NCBI RefSeq assembly: GCF_023715345.1
Contig: NZ_JAMBNY010000003.1
Coordinates: forward strand, 124,001 to 188,000
DNA from: Paenibacillus camelliae
Lineage (GTDB): Bacteria; Bacillota; Bacilli; Paenibacillales; Paenibacillaceae
Reading direction: 5' to 3'
DNA length: 64,000 bases
Part shown: positions 45,511-57,085 of the stretch, in pieces
Layout: each line of letters begins with the position of its first letter
How positions within the stretch are numbered: position 1 is the stretch's first letter
Position numbers and translations under genes: made by a program
The notes under the pieces: generated by a model
Databases searched by the model: none
What the model saw: only the letters and a program-made list of their open reading frames with translations
Told to the model about the DNA's origin: nothing

Positions 45511-47437
45511 TCACCTCATCGTACAGAATCTAAAAAAGAATATTAAAAATTACTTTTTGTATATTTTTGCTTTGATCTTTACCGTTGCCCTTTATTTCGC
45601 TTTTGTCACCCTACAGTATGATCCAGCTATGGACGCAACGAAAGGCTCGGTGAAGGGCGAAGCTTCGATTCGCGCTGCATCGGTGCTGCTTGTCGCAATC
45701 GTGACCATTTTCTTGCTGTATGCGAACAATATCTTCATTAAAAGACGCAGTAAAGAGATTGGGCTGCTTCAGCTAATTGGCATGCGAAAATCGAAAATTT
45801 TCCGCATTCTTACGCTAGAAAATTTAATACTGTACTCCAGCTCATTAGCTATTGGGGTTTTTGTTGGTTTTTCCGTATCAAGATTGTTTATGTTAATTCT
45901 ATTCAAAATTACCGATGTAGAAGCTGACGCGACGTTAAGCTTTTCAACGGAAGCGCTGACGCAGACGATCGTTGTCTTTGCTTGTATCTATCTACTGATT
46001 ATGCTGATGAATTACTTGTTCATTAAGAAGCAGTCAATTCTATCCTTATTCCGAGTACGCTCATCAACAGAGGAAAATAACCGAAAGGTCACCGTTTTTG
46101 AGATGCTGTACGGTACAGCCGGAATTCTGCTCATTCTGTTTGGCTATTATCTGTCATCCAGACTATTCAATGGTGACTTTACGTCAATTAACGGGCTGTT
46201 TATTGCGATGCTCTGCATATTAGCGTCCGTCATCCTAGGAACGTATCTGTTCTACAAAGGCTCGGTTCGCTTCCTGTTTTATATCATTCGTAAAAAGAAG
46301 GATGGCTACTTAAACATATCGGAGGTTCTATCCCTCTCGACCATTATGTTTCGGATGAAATCGAACGCCTTACTGCTTACGATCATTACGACGGTATCAG
46401 CACTTGCCATTGGGCTGCTATCACTGAGCTATATTTCTCTCTATTCCGCAGAGCAAATGGCTAAGGATAATGTAGCTGCAGACTTCGCTTTAGCCTCCGA
46501 AGAGGATGCCCAGCAGTTCAAGCAAGCACTGCAGGAAGGGAATATCGCTTATACGGATCATACGATCGAGGTCATTCAAGCCAATGTAAATGTCGAGCAA
46601 ATATCCGAGGCGAAAACTCAGGTGCTGGAGCTCGATCCTAACATAATGCTCACTCCAGTCATCCGTGACAGCAACACTGAGCTAGATGTAGCACCAGGAG
46701 AAGTGTACTTTACAGGTTCTAATGATCTACTGCGTAAGATGCTGCCGCTTAAAGATTCAGGCACAATCGAATTGCTAGGTATGAATAACACGATCCCTCT
46801 CACGTACCTCGGCATGCGAGATGAATTCTACGTATCCTATTACTATACTAGTGGGGGCGTTCCTCTTGCAGTAGTAGATGACAGTGTGTTTGAGCAATTG
46901 AAGCAGGACCTTGATCCTGAGCTGCAAAAGGGTTCCTCGCTATATATCGGAATTACGATAGACGATGAATCACAGCTAGAAAAGGCGAATGAGGCGTACA
47001 AGCAAGCGAATTTCATGACTCCTCATGAGTCAAGACTAGAAATGAGCAGCAACCAAAAACGAAATATGGGCTTAATTATGTTTATCGTTGGCTTTCTAGG
47101 ACTGAGCTTTCTAGTCACGTCCGGTTGTATTCTATACTTCAAGCAAATGGATGAAAGTGAAGAAGAAAAGCCTAACTACACGATTTTAAGAAAGCTTGGA
47201 TTCACGCAAGGCGATTTGCTCAAGGGAATTCAGGCGAAGCAGCTGTTCAACTTCGGTATTCCATTAGTGATTGGCCTAGCTCATAGCTACTTTGCAGTTA
47301 AATCCGGCTGGTTTATGTTCGGTACGGAGCTATGGACACCGATGGTTATCGTCATGTTGTTGTATACGGTGCTATACTCCATATTCGCCTTCCTATCCGT
47401 TCTGTACTACAAAAAGGTGATTAAGGCATCGCTATAG
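45500..47437 (+). CDS. ABC transporter permease, BceB-like
   Basis: 645 residues with ten membrane helices and one large outer domain of about 220 residues between helices 7 and 8 (about residues 310-520), the mark of BceB permeases. These remove or shield cell-wall-active peptides such as bacitracin and signal to BceS. The start at 45500 overlaps the ATPase stop. FTX-like ends are visible ([18 protein letters not shown]). Drug specificity cannot be told. Confidence 0.92.
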   Translation: MSINHLIVQNLKKNIKNYFLYIFALIFTVALYFAFVTLQYDPAMDATKGSVKGEASIRAASVLLVAIVTIFLLYANNIFIKRRSKEIGLLQLIGMRKSKIFRILTLENLILYSSSLAIGVFVGFSVSRLFMLILFKITDVEADATLSFSTEALTQTIVVFACIYLLIMLMNYLFIKKQSILSLFRVRSSTEENNRKVTVFEMLYGTAGILLILFGYYLSSRLFNGDFTSINGLFIAMLCILASVILGTYLFYKGSVRFLFYIIRKKKDGYLNISEVLSLSTIMFRMKSNALLLTIITTVSALAIGLLSLSYISLYSAEQMAKDNVAADFALASEEDAQQFKQALQEGNIAYTDHTIEVIQANVNVEQISEAKTQVLELDPNIMLTPVIRDSNTELDVAPGEVYFTGSNDLLRKMLPLKDSGTIELLGMNNTIPLTYLGMRDEFYVSYYYTSGGVPLAVVDDSVFEQLKQDLDPELQKGSSLYIGITIDDESQLEKANEAYKQANFMTPHESRLEMSSNQKRNMGLIMFIVGFLGLSFLVTSGCILYFKQMDESEEEKPNYTILRKLGFTQGDLLKGIQAKQLFNFGIPLVIGLAHSYFAVKSGWFMFGTELWTPMVIVMLLYTVLYSIFAFLSVLYYKKVIKASL

Positions 47438-47482
47438 CTACTCTACTTGTGAGCCTCCTGCCACCTTCAATGTATACAAAGC

Positions 47483-47512
47483 AGCCCATTGCCTGTACTA
47501 GGGCAATGGGCT
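47483..47512 (+). terminator. Terminator of the Bce-type module
   Basis: Perfect 11-bp stem AGCCCATTGCC/GGCAATGGGCT, loop of 8 bases, modest T content after it. Confidence 0.75.
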
Positions 47513-47569
47513 GTTATAGCTTCTAAGACTTGTAGCTCTACTTGATTCTATGACACTTTCTACATCCCT

Positions 47570-50500
47570 CTACGGCATCGTTCCAGAAACGATATCACTG
47601 TAGATCGTATGCACTTCCCCGCTAGCATCCATATAGATCAAGTATGTCCGCGCATACCATGTTTCTCCTGATTGAACGCCTGTCTTATTCATCATAAATT
47701 GTCCGGTCTCCGTCTGTGCACTAGACCTCGCTTTTATCGCGTTTTCTGTACCAAAATGCAGTTCAGTTATCGGAGTATCCGATTTCTTGACAACAACACC
47801 CGTTTCAATAAATAAAAATGGTGACGTCATGTCATACTGACCGATAAAGGACATTCTTAACGTCAATGAATTCGCGATAACATCTGGCGATATCATAATA
47901 ATTGGAGATTTTACGATAGGTGCGGAATCGTAAACCGCCGTTAACGTCGTGTTTCCAGTTATATAGAAGGTATACGCTTCATTATAGCTTACAGTCTTCA
48001 GATTGCTTTCCCAGTGTGAAAACTGAGTTCCCTCTGCCGGTTGATCAGCGATTACCGTTACCTTAGCATCAAATGGGTAGCTTGTTTCACCACTTGGAAT
48101 GCTTCCTCCGTTTACTGTCACCGTGTACTGCTTTACCTTCTCCGAGTATACAGGCTTGAAGGTTACATGCTGTTGGATATTCGTGTAGTCTGATGACCAT
48201 CCAATAAATTCAGCATCTGGCTTTGAAGGATTCGGTGGTGGTGTAGCATCTCCTCCCCGAGGGATTTGCTGAATGGAAAGCACATACCCACTTTCACTTA
48301 CAAATCGTACCGTATATACTTCTTCTTCAAGCTTAGTTGATGTTGCAATCAAGCTCATATCTCTCGTAATATTGAAGCTGTAATCAAGCTGAGTACTAAG
48401 TACCTTGCCTGTCGCGACATCCTTCCAGCTTTCGAATTGGTACCCCTCTAATGGCACAGCGGTAAGCTGCACGGAATCTCCGTATTGATAGCTAGTCTCA
48501 GCACCAGTAACGATACTGTTTACAGGTGTGACCGATACAACAAGCTCGTTCTCCACTATCCACTTTGCGTAGAGTAAAGTATCTTCAGTAATCCACTCAC
48601 TAGCTAGATCAAATCGATCTGCGAATGTTCCGTTATCTGTAAACCAGCCTTCAAAACGGTATCCTTCTCGAATGGGCGCAGTAGGAACCGCCGCAAGTTT
48701 CTCGCTAATAACCATTTGACTATTAACTGGGGTGCCTCCATTCGTTTCGAACATTACATGATATAGCGGTTTTACGACAATCTCATATATCACGATCGTT
48801 CCATCCTCAGCCATTACCGCTAACTGATCACCGATTACAAGCTGATCTGCAGATTGCTTTTCTGCTGCCAAGTCGAACTGCTCCGTCGTAATAATAGTAG
48901 TATTAGAAGCTACAACCTTCCATTGTGCCTTTTCAAACTTGTTGAGCTCACTCAATAGCTCAAGGACCGTTGTTTCCGTTGTAATATCCGTTTGCTGGGA
49001 TACGATGGATTGCTCTTCTTCTAATACCGAATATGCATCACCGACCGCTGTTACGGTTGCATCGTTACTTAAAATGGTCAACGTTACTGGCCATTCGGTG
49101 AAACTTAATAGCTCGTTACCTGCTAGATCAGTTACTTGACCTACAGCTGCATCATAAGTGAGCGTAACCTGTGCCTCTATAGCTACAGGCTCTGCCAGCC
49201 TAATTAACCAAACGTTCGCGTTATTCGTTGCAGCCGCTTCTAGTAATGACCAAGCTTCACCATCTACGATTAATGTAAAACCATCTACGGTTAGCTGTAC
49301 TTCCTCGTCAAAGGCTACCAACAACTGAGCGGGCTCATTACTCCGTATATTAGCTTCTAGCACATAAGGCTCTACCGTATCAAGTGGTTCATGGAATTGC
49401 TGACCCTGCAAGTACGGATAAGCGCGCCCATCATGAATCTTCCATATGCTGTCGAAGTCCCAATCCTTAAACATTGCCTGCTGTTTTAATTCCTTTGTCG
49501 TCTTACCTACACCGCCGTAAGCACTATTACCACGATATTGGTCAAGATTCCAGTAGGTGCTCTCAACGACCGGCATATTCAGCTCCCGTCCTTCACCTAT
49601 TAGAGCTCCGATATACGTTGATGTCGTTGCTGACACAGATGAACTTGTATAGCTATTACGCAGCAAGCCACCAAACATTGCCCCTGCAATTCCACCTACC
49701 GATCTGTTACCTGTAACGGGTGCAGTATTGTACGTATCAATAAATGTTGCACCTCCGACACCTGCAGCCATACCGATCAGTCCACCGACTTGATTGTCGC
49801 CTGTTACAGCTCCACTGTTATAGCTTTGTTCGAATGTACATGCATAGCTAGCACCAGCTAGACCGCCAATTGAAGTTAACTGACCTGTTACTGTGCCTTC
49901 ATTGTAACTGCCTTGCACAACACAGCTATTCAAGCTATAGCCTACCAACCCGCCGACAAAAGATCTCCCCGCTACAACGCCTTCGTTATAGCTGTTATGA
50001 ATCGTTGCATCCTGCAGCAAGCCTACCAACCCGCCTGTATAGGTTTCGCTATTAATGTTCGCTAGGTTATAGCTGCCTTCTATCGCTATACGAGGCAGTC
50101 CTGTGATCGAGCCAGCTAAACCACCAGCAATCGTTGAGCTTATAATTTCTCCTGCATTATAGCTCGAGGCAATCGCACCTTCATCCTCTACATTACCCGC
50201 AATTCCTCCAGCATTTCTTCCACCCTGTACAGTAGCATGATTCTCACTACGTTCGATACGACCGCTCCCCTTTAGATTAGCGACAAATCCGCCAACCATC
50301 CCGGAGCTAGACTCTACATTAATTGAGCCGCTAACAAAGCTATCCTGAATCGTTCCGTATAAGGTTTTCGCAAAGCTACCGTTAGATTGATAGGAGTCAA
50401 GATTCACATTAACGACTGCTAGATTCGTAATGGTGGCTCCAGCTTCAACCGTATCAAACAAACCTTGCTCGCCGCTTAGTCCACTAATCTCATACCCCGC

Positions 50501-53500
50501 GCCATCTAGATGTCCACTGAAGGATGGGATGGAACTCCACCCATAAGCTCCAGCCTCTCCGGAAGCGATATAATCTGCTAAATCAATGTTTGCAGCCAGC
50601 TTAAAGTAAATGCCTTCTTGATCTTCATAGTTTCTAATATTGCTTACATGCTCTGGAAACAGGATCAACCAAGGGTCTTCCTTAGAGCCGCTGCCTCCGG
50701 CAAATTCCTGCTCCAGCCATAGGTCGATGACTGTCATATTCGTAAAGCTGGTCATTCCATTGCCAGCAGCATCGGCAATGGCACCTTCCTCCGCTTGATA
50801 GCCTAGCTTCACGGTATGAAGCTTTGTTTCCGGCAAGCTGATGGATTGATCAAGCTGAACGATCCATTCCGTACGATCCTCGTTGTGATTAATGATCCCA
50901 GTCACAGCAATGGAAGATCCTTTATTTGCGACAGTAAAGCCTTCTTCATCTACTGCGTATGCTGGTTCGTCAAACGTAAGGATCATTCTGTCCCGCTCCT
51001 GAACGGGAATCTGTGCGCTAATTACAGTAGGCGGAGCGATATCCTTCTGTTTTGCCAGATCTATGCGACGTAAGAAAGGATACATAGCACCTTGATCTAT
51101 ATTCCATATGGAGTCAAAGTTCCAATTGGCAAATGTTGAACGTTGTTTGAGCGCCGTCGTTCCCATTCCCTGTCCACCGAAGCTTGAGCCAAGCGTTGTT
51201 TGATCTATATTCCAGTAGCTGTCGGTTATCGCTACTCCTTGTACTCCTCTTCCGCCGATAATAATACCGGTATGCGTGATGCCTTCAACTTTGGCGAGAC
51301 TATAGCTATTAGCAACCTTACCCTCATAATAGCCTGCTAAGCCACCAACATAATCCACCCCACTAACGTTGGCTACACTATAGCTGTCCTTAATATTCGT
51401 GCCACCGTTAGAGCCTAGACCTATTAGGCCACCTACATTGCTTTCACCAGTAATCGATCCTTCACTATAACTGCCCGATATGGTTCCCCACGTATACTGC
51501 CCGTAAAGACCGCCTACATTCTCCTTACCAGTTAGTGACATAGAGCTATAGCTGTCCTCTACCATCCCAGAGCCTGATCCAACTAGACCACCAACATAAT
51601 ATAAGCCTGTCACCGATCCCTCTGTGAAGCTATTAATTATTTGGCCATCCTGCATCGTTCCAATTAAGCCGCCTAGCTCAGCCTCCCCATTTACAGGTCC
51701 TTTCTTATAGCTATCGCGAATTACACTTCTTTCATAATATCCAGCTAAACCGCCGAGCTGAGTCTGTCCTTCGACGACAGCCTCTGAATAGCTATTTACA
51801 ATCGTAGTATCACGATTGGCATTACCAACTAGACCACCAACCATTGAATTTCCATTGACTTGTCCTTTACTGAAGCTGCTATCGATCACGCAGCCGTACT
51901 GTAAGTAGCCACCTATTCCACCGATACGCTGGTCGCCACTGACCGTGCCTTCGTAAAAGCTGTTTTGAATTGAGCAGCCATTGCCAAATCCCACAAGGCC
52001 ACCAATATATGAGGTACCTGTAACATCACCCGTACTGCTGCTGCCAACCATATCAACAGCCTCAAGTACGCCCACAAGACCACCAATGTTGGTTTCACCA
52101 CTTATGCTTGCTGAGCTAGTACTGTTTTCAATACCTACTCGAGCAGCTCCTATAACTCGTCCAGCTATCCCTCCAAGAGAGGACGTACCCTCGACAGAGC
52201 CTTCACTGCTGCTATTACTAATTTTACTGTTGTCCTGCACACTTCCAGCTATGCCGCCCAAGTGCCAAATTCCTTTAATGTGTACATCACTATGGCTATT
52301 CACAATTTGACCGTTACCTAGCAGCTGTCCGGTAAATCCGCCGAGCACATAGCCAGCCTCGTTGGTAATTGATCCGCTAACTGTGCTGTTCTCAATGGTT
52401 CCTTTAACGAAAGCTGCCATTGCTCCAGTATCATTGGCTTTCTCTAGTGAAACATCCAGCAGTGTCAGGTTTTTAATCATTGCCTGTTCATCTAGAGTCA
52501 CGAATAATCCTCCGTAACGGTTACTCATCTGTAGACCCTTAATTGCAAAGCCTGCTCCATCTAGTGTTCCATTGAACTGCGGAATCGGCAGCCAGCCATC
52601 AGCATTGAATCCTTTACCACCCTCACTTAAATATTCCGTAAGGTCTATGTCATTCGTAAGCTCAAAATACACATCTGTCGTATCGCCATAGCTCCGGATA
52701 AGATCTAGCTGCTCCGGCGTAGCAATCCGTATAGGATCATCTAACGTACCACTACCACCGTCAAAGAAGTCATCCAGTATTAATTGGTTATCTACTGGCT
52801 CCCCGTCTATGCTAGCTAATGAATTGCCGGCTTTATCTTGAAAGTACATCGTATTTACATATGAAAACTTGACCGTATCCTTAATATTGATCGGCTCGGA
52901 AAGGTCAAACACCATCGTTTTACTATCTATACTTGTGAGATCATCTAATCGAATAGTGACACCCTGTCCTGTTAGTAGATTATAATCATTCGTCCAACGA
53001 ACAATGGTAATCGGCTCATCGAAAAGCATCGTTAACTTGCTGCGATCTGATGGACCGATAAACGCGTCTATTAAAATCGGTGAGGCAATGTCTGGCTGTA
53101 CACTATGATCTATTCCTTGTAGATACGGATAGCTTTCCCCTTCTTCTATGGCCCATATCTGATCAAAGTCCCAATCGGTGTACATAAGTGATTGCTTCAT
53201 CGGTGTCGTTTGAACACCTACTCCATCTGAAGACTGAGCAACCTCTGATCTGCGAATATCCCAATAGCTATTCTCCACTAATCCAGCCTGCTGGCCGTCT
53301 TTACCACCAATTATGCCACCAGCTGATGGGGAGGAGCTCATGTTACCAGCATTAAAGCTGCTGCGGATGGATGCATTAGCCCCTAAAAAGCCAACCAAAC
53401 CTCCTACTAGCTCTTCTCCGGTTACTTTTCCGATGTTATAGCTGTTTATCACTTCAGCATCTTCACCTGACCCAAGTAAACCACCTATTGCATGTTCCCC

Positions 53501-55828
53501 TGTAACAGAGCCATTACTGAAGGCTTCTGAGATGCGACTTTCATTGACAGCTGTCCCTGCTAGGCCGCCAACATGCTCTGTACCAGTAACTTTGGCTTGA
53601 TTATAACTGTTGCGAATGGTGCCCCCATCCAATTGACCAACGAGTCCACCTACATGTTGACTACCTTGAATATTACCCGTTACATGTATATTCTCAATCG
53701 TGCCCTGTGCTATCGAAGCTACTGCTCCTCCACGGCCCAACACTTCAATATCAGTATTGATAAGCTTTACGTCACGAACAGTACTGGATTCGCCTAGCTG
53801 CTGGAATAATCCACCTTGCTCCCCTCGCATATAAAGCCCTGTAATCGAGTGGCCTGTTCCATCGAAGTGACCGTTAAATTGAGGAATGGATGTCCAGCCT
53901 TTCCCATCGTTATAACCTACTCCGCCCGACTGTAAATAAGAAGTAAGATCAATATCAGCAACTAGCTTAAAATAGCTTTGATCTGATATGTTCATAAAAC
54001 GAATGCCGCTTAATTGTGAAGGCGTAGCGATTTCCCATGGGTCCTCTTGTGTACCGCTGCCAGCATATTCATTATTATTCTCAACCTGGAGGTTATTAAC
54101 GGAAAGCATTTTGTTCTGTCTTACATCTGAAATACTACCTTTCTCAGATTGATAGGAAAATGTTACGCTATCGGTGAATAGGATTGGACTTGCAAGCGAA
54201 ATCTTCCACTCTGAGCCATTTATATTAATAGCTTCAATGGTCTGTAACGTCTCACCATTACGCTTGATTATCAATCCCTTCAAGCTGCTTATATCTACCT
54301 GATCATTAAAGGTTAAATAAAGATGCTCGCGATCCTCTAACTTCACCTCAGCATGAATGATGAATGGAGCTTCCAGCTTCTGGACATTCATATCAATACT
54401 CTTTAAGTAAGGGGTCGATATATTTTCTTCAATTGCCCATGTCGTGTCAAAGTTCCAATTACTAAACGTGCTCTTCATCTTTGTAGCTTCGGTTGAAACG
54501 CCTATGCCACCATACATTGACGATGTATGTGTCTTATCTTTATCCCAATACGTATTTTCAATGATGAGCTTTGAATCACCCGTTCCTGAATCATTGTTAT
54601 AGGCTAGAATACTGCCTAAATGCCATGTTCCATTAATCTGAGCTGCACTATAGCTATTTTCTATTCTTCCGCCATCTGCATCAAAATTCATTCCGATTAA
54701 CCCACCAACATAGCCTTGCCCACTAACCTGAGTAACACTATAGCTGTTTGTTATTACCGCATCACGTGATAAGCCAATTAATCCTCCTATGTAGTCAAAA
54801 TCACCGCTTACAATTCCACTACTAAAGCTATTATCTATTGCGCACATCGGCACACTTTCGCCGATTAAACCACCTACTTTGGTATAACCTTTAATGGCTC
54901 CTTTACTGTAGCTGTTTTCAACCAAGCATCTACCGCTACTAATGTAACCAATTAAACCACCAGCAGCTCCTGCACTTTCTACAGTTCCCAAAAAGTAACT
55001 ATTACTAATGATAGCTTCATAGTATTGATAGGCACTCCCAACCAATCCCCCAGCATGTGCATAGCCAGAGGTGGATTCAACGTATACAGAGGATGTACTG
55101 TAGCTATTCGTAATGTTACCTCCCCCGCTACCAACTAATCCTCCTGCTATGCCAATTCCACTTACGGCCCCTGAGCTGTTACTATTGATAATTTGTGCAG
55201 TTCCCAGTGCCAACCCAACTAGCCCGCCTGTTCCACCGCGACCTCCTCGTACGTTTGCCTCCGAATAGCTATCCACGATTCTAGCATTTTCCGACATTCT
55301 AGCAGCTAGCCCTCCAGAATAATTGCTGCCCTTTACACTTCCAGTAACCGAACTCTCTAGAATTTCTCCATCTAATAGATAGGTGATACCGCCACTATTC
55401 ATGGGTACATCAATATCGACCTCTAAGTTCAGACGTGTTACTCTAGCAAACCCATCTAACCTGTTGAATAGTCCCCCATCCTGACCTCTAACATATAACC
55501 CCGTAATATGATGATTGTCACCATCCAATGTGCCGTTGTAGCGATCTATGGGTACCCAGCTTCCGTCACCGTAGGATGACAAGTCAATATCATTGACTAA
55601 CTTAAAATTTTTGTCTTGGTAATGTCTGACCTCATCCAACTGCTCCGCTGTAGCAATTAACCATGGATCCTCTGGCGTCCCACTGCCTCCAGCAAATGGC
55701 CCGCTGTCTGTACTAACCACTTCATTGGCTTGTACGCTATAAAGCCCGATATTACCCATCACTGTCGTAAAAACAATCGCAGCAATCGTCAACATCGAGA
55801 CCCAGCGTCTTGTTATTAACCTGCTCAT
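47570..55828 (-). CDS. Giant secreted GLUG-repeat beta-helix protein
   Basis: 2752 residues. A signal peptide ends near residue 35 (VQANE). Four large modules start near residues 46, 589, 1022 and 1709. Each opens with GGSGTxEDPWxIATxEQL, continues with many GLUG motifs (GGLVGxxxxxxIxNSYSxGxVxG, a beta-helix forming repeat), then has a YWD...GVGxxT segment and an Ig-like domain with the VxFSYxxxxGxVxDxxGN pattern. After about residue 2230 come other beta domains, including an InlB/Flg_new repeat (GYRFEGWF...LYAKW, about 2350-2422). There is no LPXTG or SLH anchor. It starts 36 bp after the nucleotidyltransferase gene, after GGGAGGA, so it may belong to the peptide operon. It is likely an adhesin or surface fibre. 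Confidence 0.9.
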   Translation of the reverse strand: MSRLITRRWVSMLTIAAIVFTTVMGNIGLYSVQANEVVSTDSGPFAGGSGTPEDPWLIATAEQLDEVRHYQDKNFKLVNDIDLSSYGDGSWVPIDRYNGTLDGDNHHITGLYVRGQDGGLFNRLDGFARVTRLNLEVDIDVPMNSGGITYLLDGEILESSVTGSVKGSNYSGGLAARMSENARIVDSYSEANVRGGRGGTGGLVGLALGTAQIINSNSSGAVSGIGIAGGLVGSGGGNITNSYSTSSVYVESTSGYAHAGGLVGSAYQYYEAIISNSYFLGTVESAGAAGGLIGYISSGRCLVENSYSKGAIKGYTKVGGLIGESVPMCAIDNSFSSGIVSGDFDYIGGLIGLSRDAVITNSYSVTQVSGQGYVGGLIGMNFDADGGRIENSYSAAQINGTWHLGSILAYNNDSGTGDSKLIIENTYWDKDKTHTSSMYGGIGVSTEATKMKSTFSNWNFDTTWAIEENISTPYLKSIDMNVQKLEAPFIIHAEVKLEDREHLYLTFNDQVDISSLKGLIIKRNGETLQTIEAININGSEWKISLASPILFTDSVTFSYQSEKGSISDVRQNKMLSVNNLQVENNNEYAGSGTQEDPWEIATPSQLSGIRFMNISDQSYFKLVADIDLTSYLQSGGVGYNDGKGWTSIPQFNGHFDGTGHSITGLYMRGEQGGLFQQLGESSTVRDVKLINTDIEVLGRGGAVASIAQGTIENIHVTGNIQGSQHVGGLVGQLDGGTIRNSYNQAKVTGTEHVGGLAGTAVNESRISEAFSNGSVTGEHAIGGLLGSGEDAEVINSYNIGKVTGEELVGGLVGFLGANASIRSSFNAGNMSSSPSAGGIIGGKDGQQAGLVENSYWDIRRSEVAQSSDGVGVQTTPMKQSLMYTDWDFDQIWAIEEGESYPYLQGIDHSVQPDIASPILIDAFIGPSDRSKLTMLFDEPITIVRWTNDYNLLTGQGVTIRLDDLTSIDSKTMVFDLSEPINIKDTVKFSYVNTMYFQDKAGNSLASIDGEPVDNQLILDDFFDGGSGTLDDPIRIATPEQLDLIRSYGDTTDVYFELTNDIDLTEYLSEGGKGFNADGWLPIPQFNGTLDGAGFAIKGLQMSNRYGGLFVTLDEQAMIKNLTLLDVSLEKANDTGAMAAFVKGTIENSTVSGSITNEAGYVLGGFTGQLLGNGQIVNSHSDVHIKGIWHLGGIAGSVQDNSKISNSSSEGSVEGTSSLGGIAGRVIGAARVGIENSTSSASISGETNIGGLVGVLEAVDMVGSSSTGDVTGTSYIGGLVGFGNGCSIQNSFYEGTVSGDQRIGGIGGYLQYGCVIDSSFSKGQVNGNSMVGGLVGNANRDTTIVNSYSEAVVEGQTQLGGLAGYYERSVIRDSYKKGPVNGEAELGGLIGTMQDGQIINSFTEGSVTGLYYVGGLVGSGSGMVEDSYSSMSLTGKENVGGLYGQYTWGTISGSYSEGSITGESNVGGLIGLGSNGGTNIKDSYSVANVSGVDYVGGLAGYYEGKVANSYSLAKVEGITHTGIIIGGRGVQGVAITDSYWNIDQTTLGSSFGGQGMGTTALKQRSTFANWNFDSIWNIDQGAMYPFLRRIDLAKQKDIAPPTVISAQIPVQERDRMILTFDEPAYAVDEEGFTVANKGSSIAVTGIINHNEDRTEWIVQLDQSISLPETKLHTVKLGYQAEEGAIADAAGNGMTSFTNMTVIDLWLEQEFAGGSGSKEDPWLILFPEHVSNIRNYEDQEGIYFKLAANIDLADYIASGEAGAYGWSSIPSFSGHLDGAGYEISGLSGEQGLFDTVEAGATITNLAVVNVNLDSYQSNGSFAKTLYGTIQDSFVSGSINVESSSGMVGGFVANLKGSGRIERSENHATVQGGRNAGGIAGNVEDEGAIASSYNAGEIISSTIAGGLAGSITGLPRIAIEGSYNLANINSETYTGGLVGLLQDATIHNSYNEGVVAGRSFVGGLVGYSLNSCVVQGSYNEGTVTGQLTSIGGLAGASYACTFEQSYNSGAVTGDNQVGGLIGMAAGVGGATFIDTYNTAPVTGNRSVGGIAGAMFGGLLRNSYTSSSVSATTSTYIGALIGEGRELNMPVVESTYWNLDQYRGNSAYGGVGKTTKELKQQAMFKDWDFDSIWKIHDGRAYPYLQGQQFHEPLDTVEPYVLEANIRSNEPAQLLVAFDEEVQLTVDGFTLIVDGEAWSLLEAAATNNANVWLIRLAEPVAIEAQVTLTYDAAVGQVTDLAGNELLSFTEWPVTLTILSNDATVTAVGDAYSVLEEEQSIVSQQTDITTETTVLELLSELNKFEKAQWKVVASNTTIITTEQFDLAAEKQSADQLVIGDQLAVMAEDGTIVIYEIVVKPLYHVMFETNGGTPVNSQMVISEKLAAVPTAPIREGYRFEGWFTDNGTFADRFDLASEWITEDTLLYAKWIVENELVVSVTPVNSIVTGAETSYQYGDSVQLTAVPLEGYQFESWKDVATGKVLSTQLDYSFNITRDMSLIATSTKLEEEVYTVRFVSESGYVLSIQQIPRGGDATPPPNPSKPDAEFIGWSSDYTNIQQHVTFKPVYSEKVKQYTVTVNGGSIPSGETSYPFDAKVTVIADQPAEGTQFSHWESNLKTVSYNEAYTFYITGNTTLTAVYDSAPIVKSPIIMISPDVIANSLTLRMSFIGQYDMTSPFLFIETGVVVKKSDTPITELHFGTENAIKARSSAQTETGQFMMNKTGVQSGETWYARTYLIYMDASGEVHTIYSDIVSGTMP

Positions 55829-55864
55829 CTTATTCCTCCCGATATGTTATGTACACGCTAAAAG

Positions 55865-57085
55865 CTATAATCCTAATTCCTCAAGCAGCTTATCCTGCCG
55901 ATCATATTCCTTCTTACTAGTTACAACCCCAAGCAGCAGCCTCCATGTGCGCTTCCATCTATACAATAAGCTGCGCGCAGCTCGAAGTCCCCAGGCCAAG
56001 GGTAAAAACAGTGGTCGGTTTTTCAAGAAGGAATATGCAGCCATGCCGCTTAATGTTCGATAACTCGGAAAGCAAATGCTCCAATACGTCCTAAGCGTTC
56101 GCAGACCGGTATGCTCCTGCTTCCTTTTTGCTCCGAGCGTACGAAGCATCGCTACATATCCGTCGCGCCGATAGTAGCCAAAGACACCTGCTGAGTAAAT
56201 ATATTCACTGATTTGCTCATAGAAACGCTCATCCATTTTCAATATTGTTATGGGCAGATCGACGTCGAACCATCTTTGGCATAGATCAAGTACATGATTA
56301 GCGAATATATCGAGCTTCAGTATGCGCAGCTGAGCTTGAATATAGGACCAATTCAATGGATTATGATCGCGCTGAATGAGGGCTGCGATATCCATAAACA
56401 TACGAATGCCACAGCCGGTGCTGTAAAAATGCTTCGCCATATGTACGAATAAATAAATGAGATGATCATTCTCTGTAAATTGATAGGTAAAGCCTTGCTG
56501 AGACTTCTTAACAGCATACTTCCATGCATCGTTATAGTAGTCTCTGTAATCAGCTTGATCGTTAAAGTTGCGTGAGATAAGATGGTCATGAATTTCGAGC
56601 TGAACAGCGCCCCTCACGTATGTCCACACATTTCCCGCCGTATAGGTTGCCTTGTAGCCTATAGCCTCTAGCATGGCATGGCTTCTCTGTCTATCCGAGG
56701 ATTGTATAAGAATATCAATGTCCCCCATTGTCCGCATATCTGGAGTAGGATAGATGTCCTTTAACGCATAGCCTTTAAATAAAACATGCTTCATCTGGTG
56801 ATTGTTGAAGCATTCAATAACTTTCTGCATCTCCTGCTGCTGCAACGCGGCTCTTGAGATCGTAGAGACAAAGTCTTGCTTCCATGCCTGCTCCAGACTC
56901 TCCGGTATGTCGGCTAACTGTCGCTGCGCTTTAAGCGACATATAAAGCATCCCACTGACAGAATGAATTTTCCCTAACGTATAAAGCCGTTCGTAGTCGA
57001 TCTGCTCCATATGTGAAGGATGAATCTGACTCTGCTTAAGATGTGAGGATAGCAGTGCAATAAATGAAACGGTGTTATGCTCCAT
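55865..57085 (-). CDS. Nucleotidyltransferase family protein (PF14907 type)
   Basis: 406 residues. The pol-beta-like nucleotidyltransferase motif is MRTMGDIDILI (about residue 130), preceded by FKGYALKDIYPTPD. Such proteins are common in lasso-peptide and other peptide clusters of Firmicutes; their reaction is not settled. I start at ATG 57085, with AAAGGAGC upstream; a TTG at 57091 is also in frame. It overlaps the ABC gene by about 11 bases. The C-terminal 150 residues are basic and helical. Confidence 0.85.
   Translation of the reverse strand: MEHNTVSFIALLSSHLKQSQIHPSHMEQIDYERLYTLGKIHSVSGMLYMSLKAQRQLADIPESLEQAWKQDFVSTISRAALQQQEMQKVIECFNNHQMKHVLFKGYALKDIYPTPDMRTMGDIDILIQSSDRQRSHAMLEAIGYKATYTAGNVWTYVRGAVQLEIHDHLISRNFNDQADYRDYYNDAWKYAVKKSQQGFTYQFTENDHLIYLFVHMAKHFYSTGCGIRMFMDIAALIQRDHNPLNWSYIQAQLRILKLDIFANHVLDLCQRWFDVDLPITILKMDERFYEQISEYIYSAGVFGYYRRDGYVAMLRTLGAKRKQEHTGLRTLRTYWSICFPSYRTLSGMAAYSFLKNRPLFLPLAWGLRAARSLLYRWKRTWRLLLGVVTSKKEYDRQDKLLEELGL

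Noticed and set aside
47570..55828. Antisense ORFs and an assembly-collapse explanation for the repeat-rich giant gene
   Set aside because: The one frame is open for 2752 codons with a signal peptide and diverged modules, so it is a real gene. Antisense ORFs are composition shadows. Exact repeat number could still be checked with long reads.
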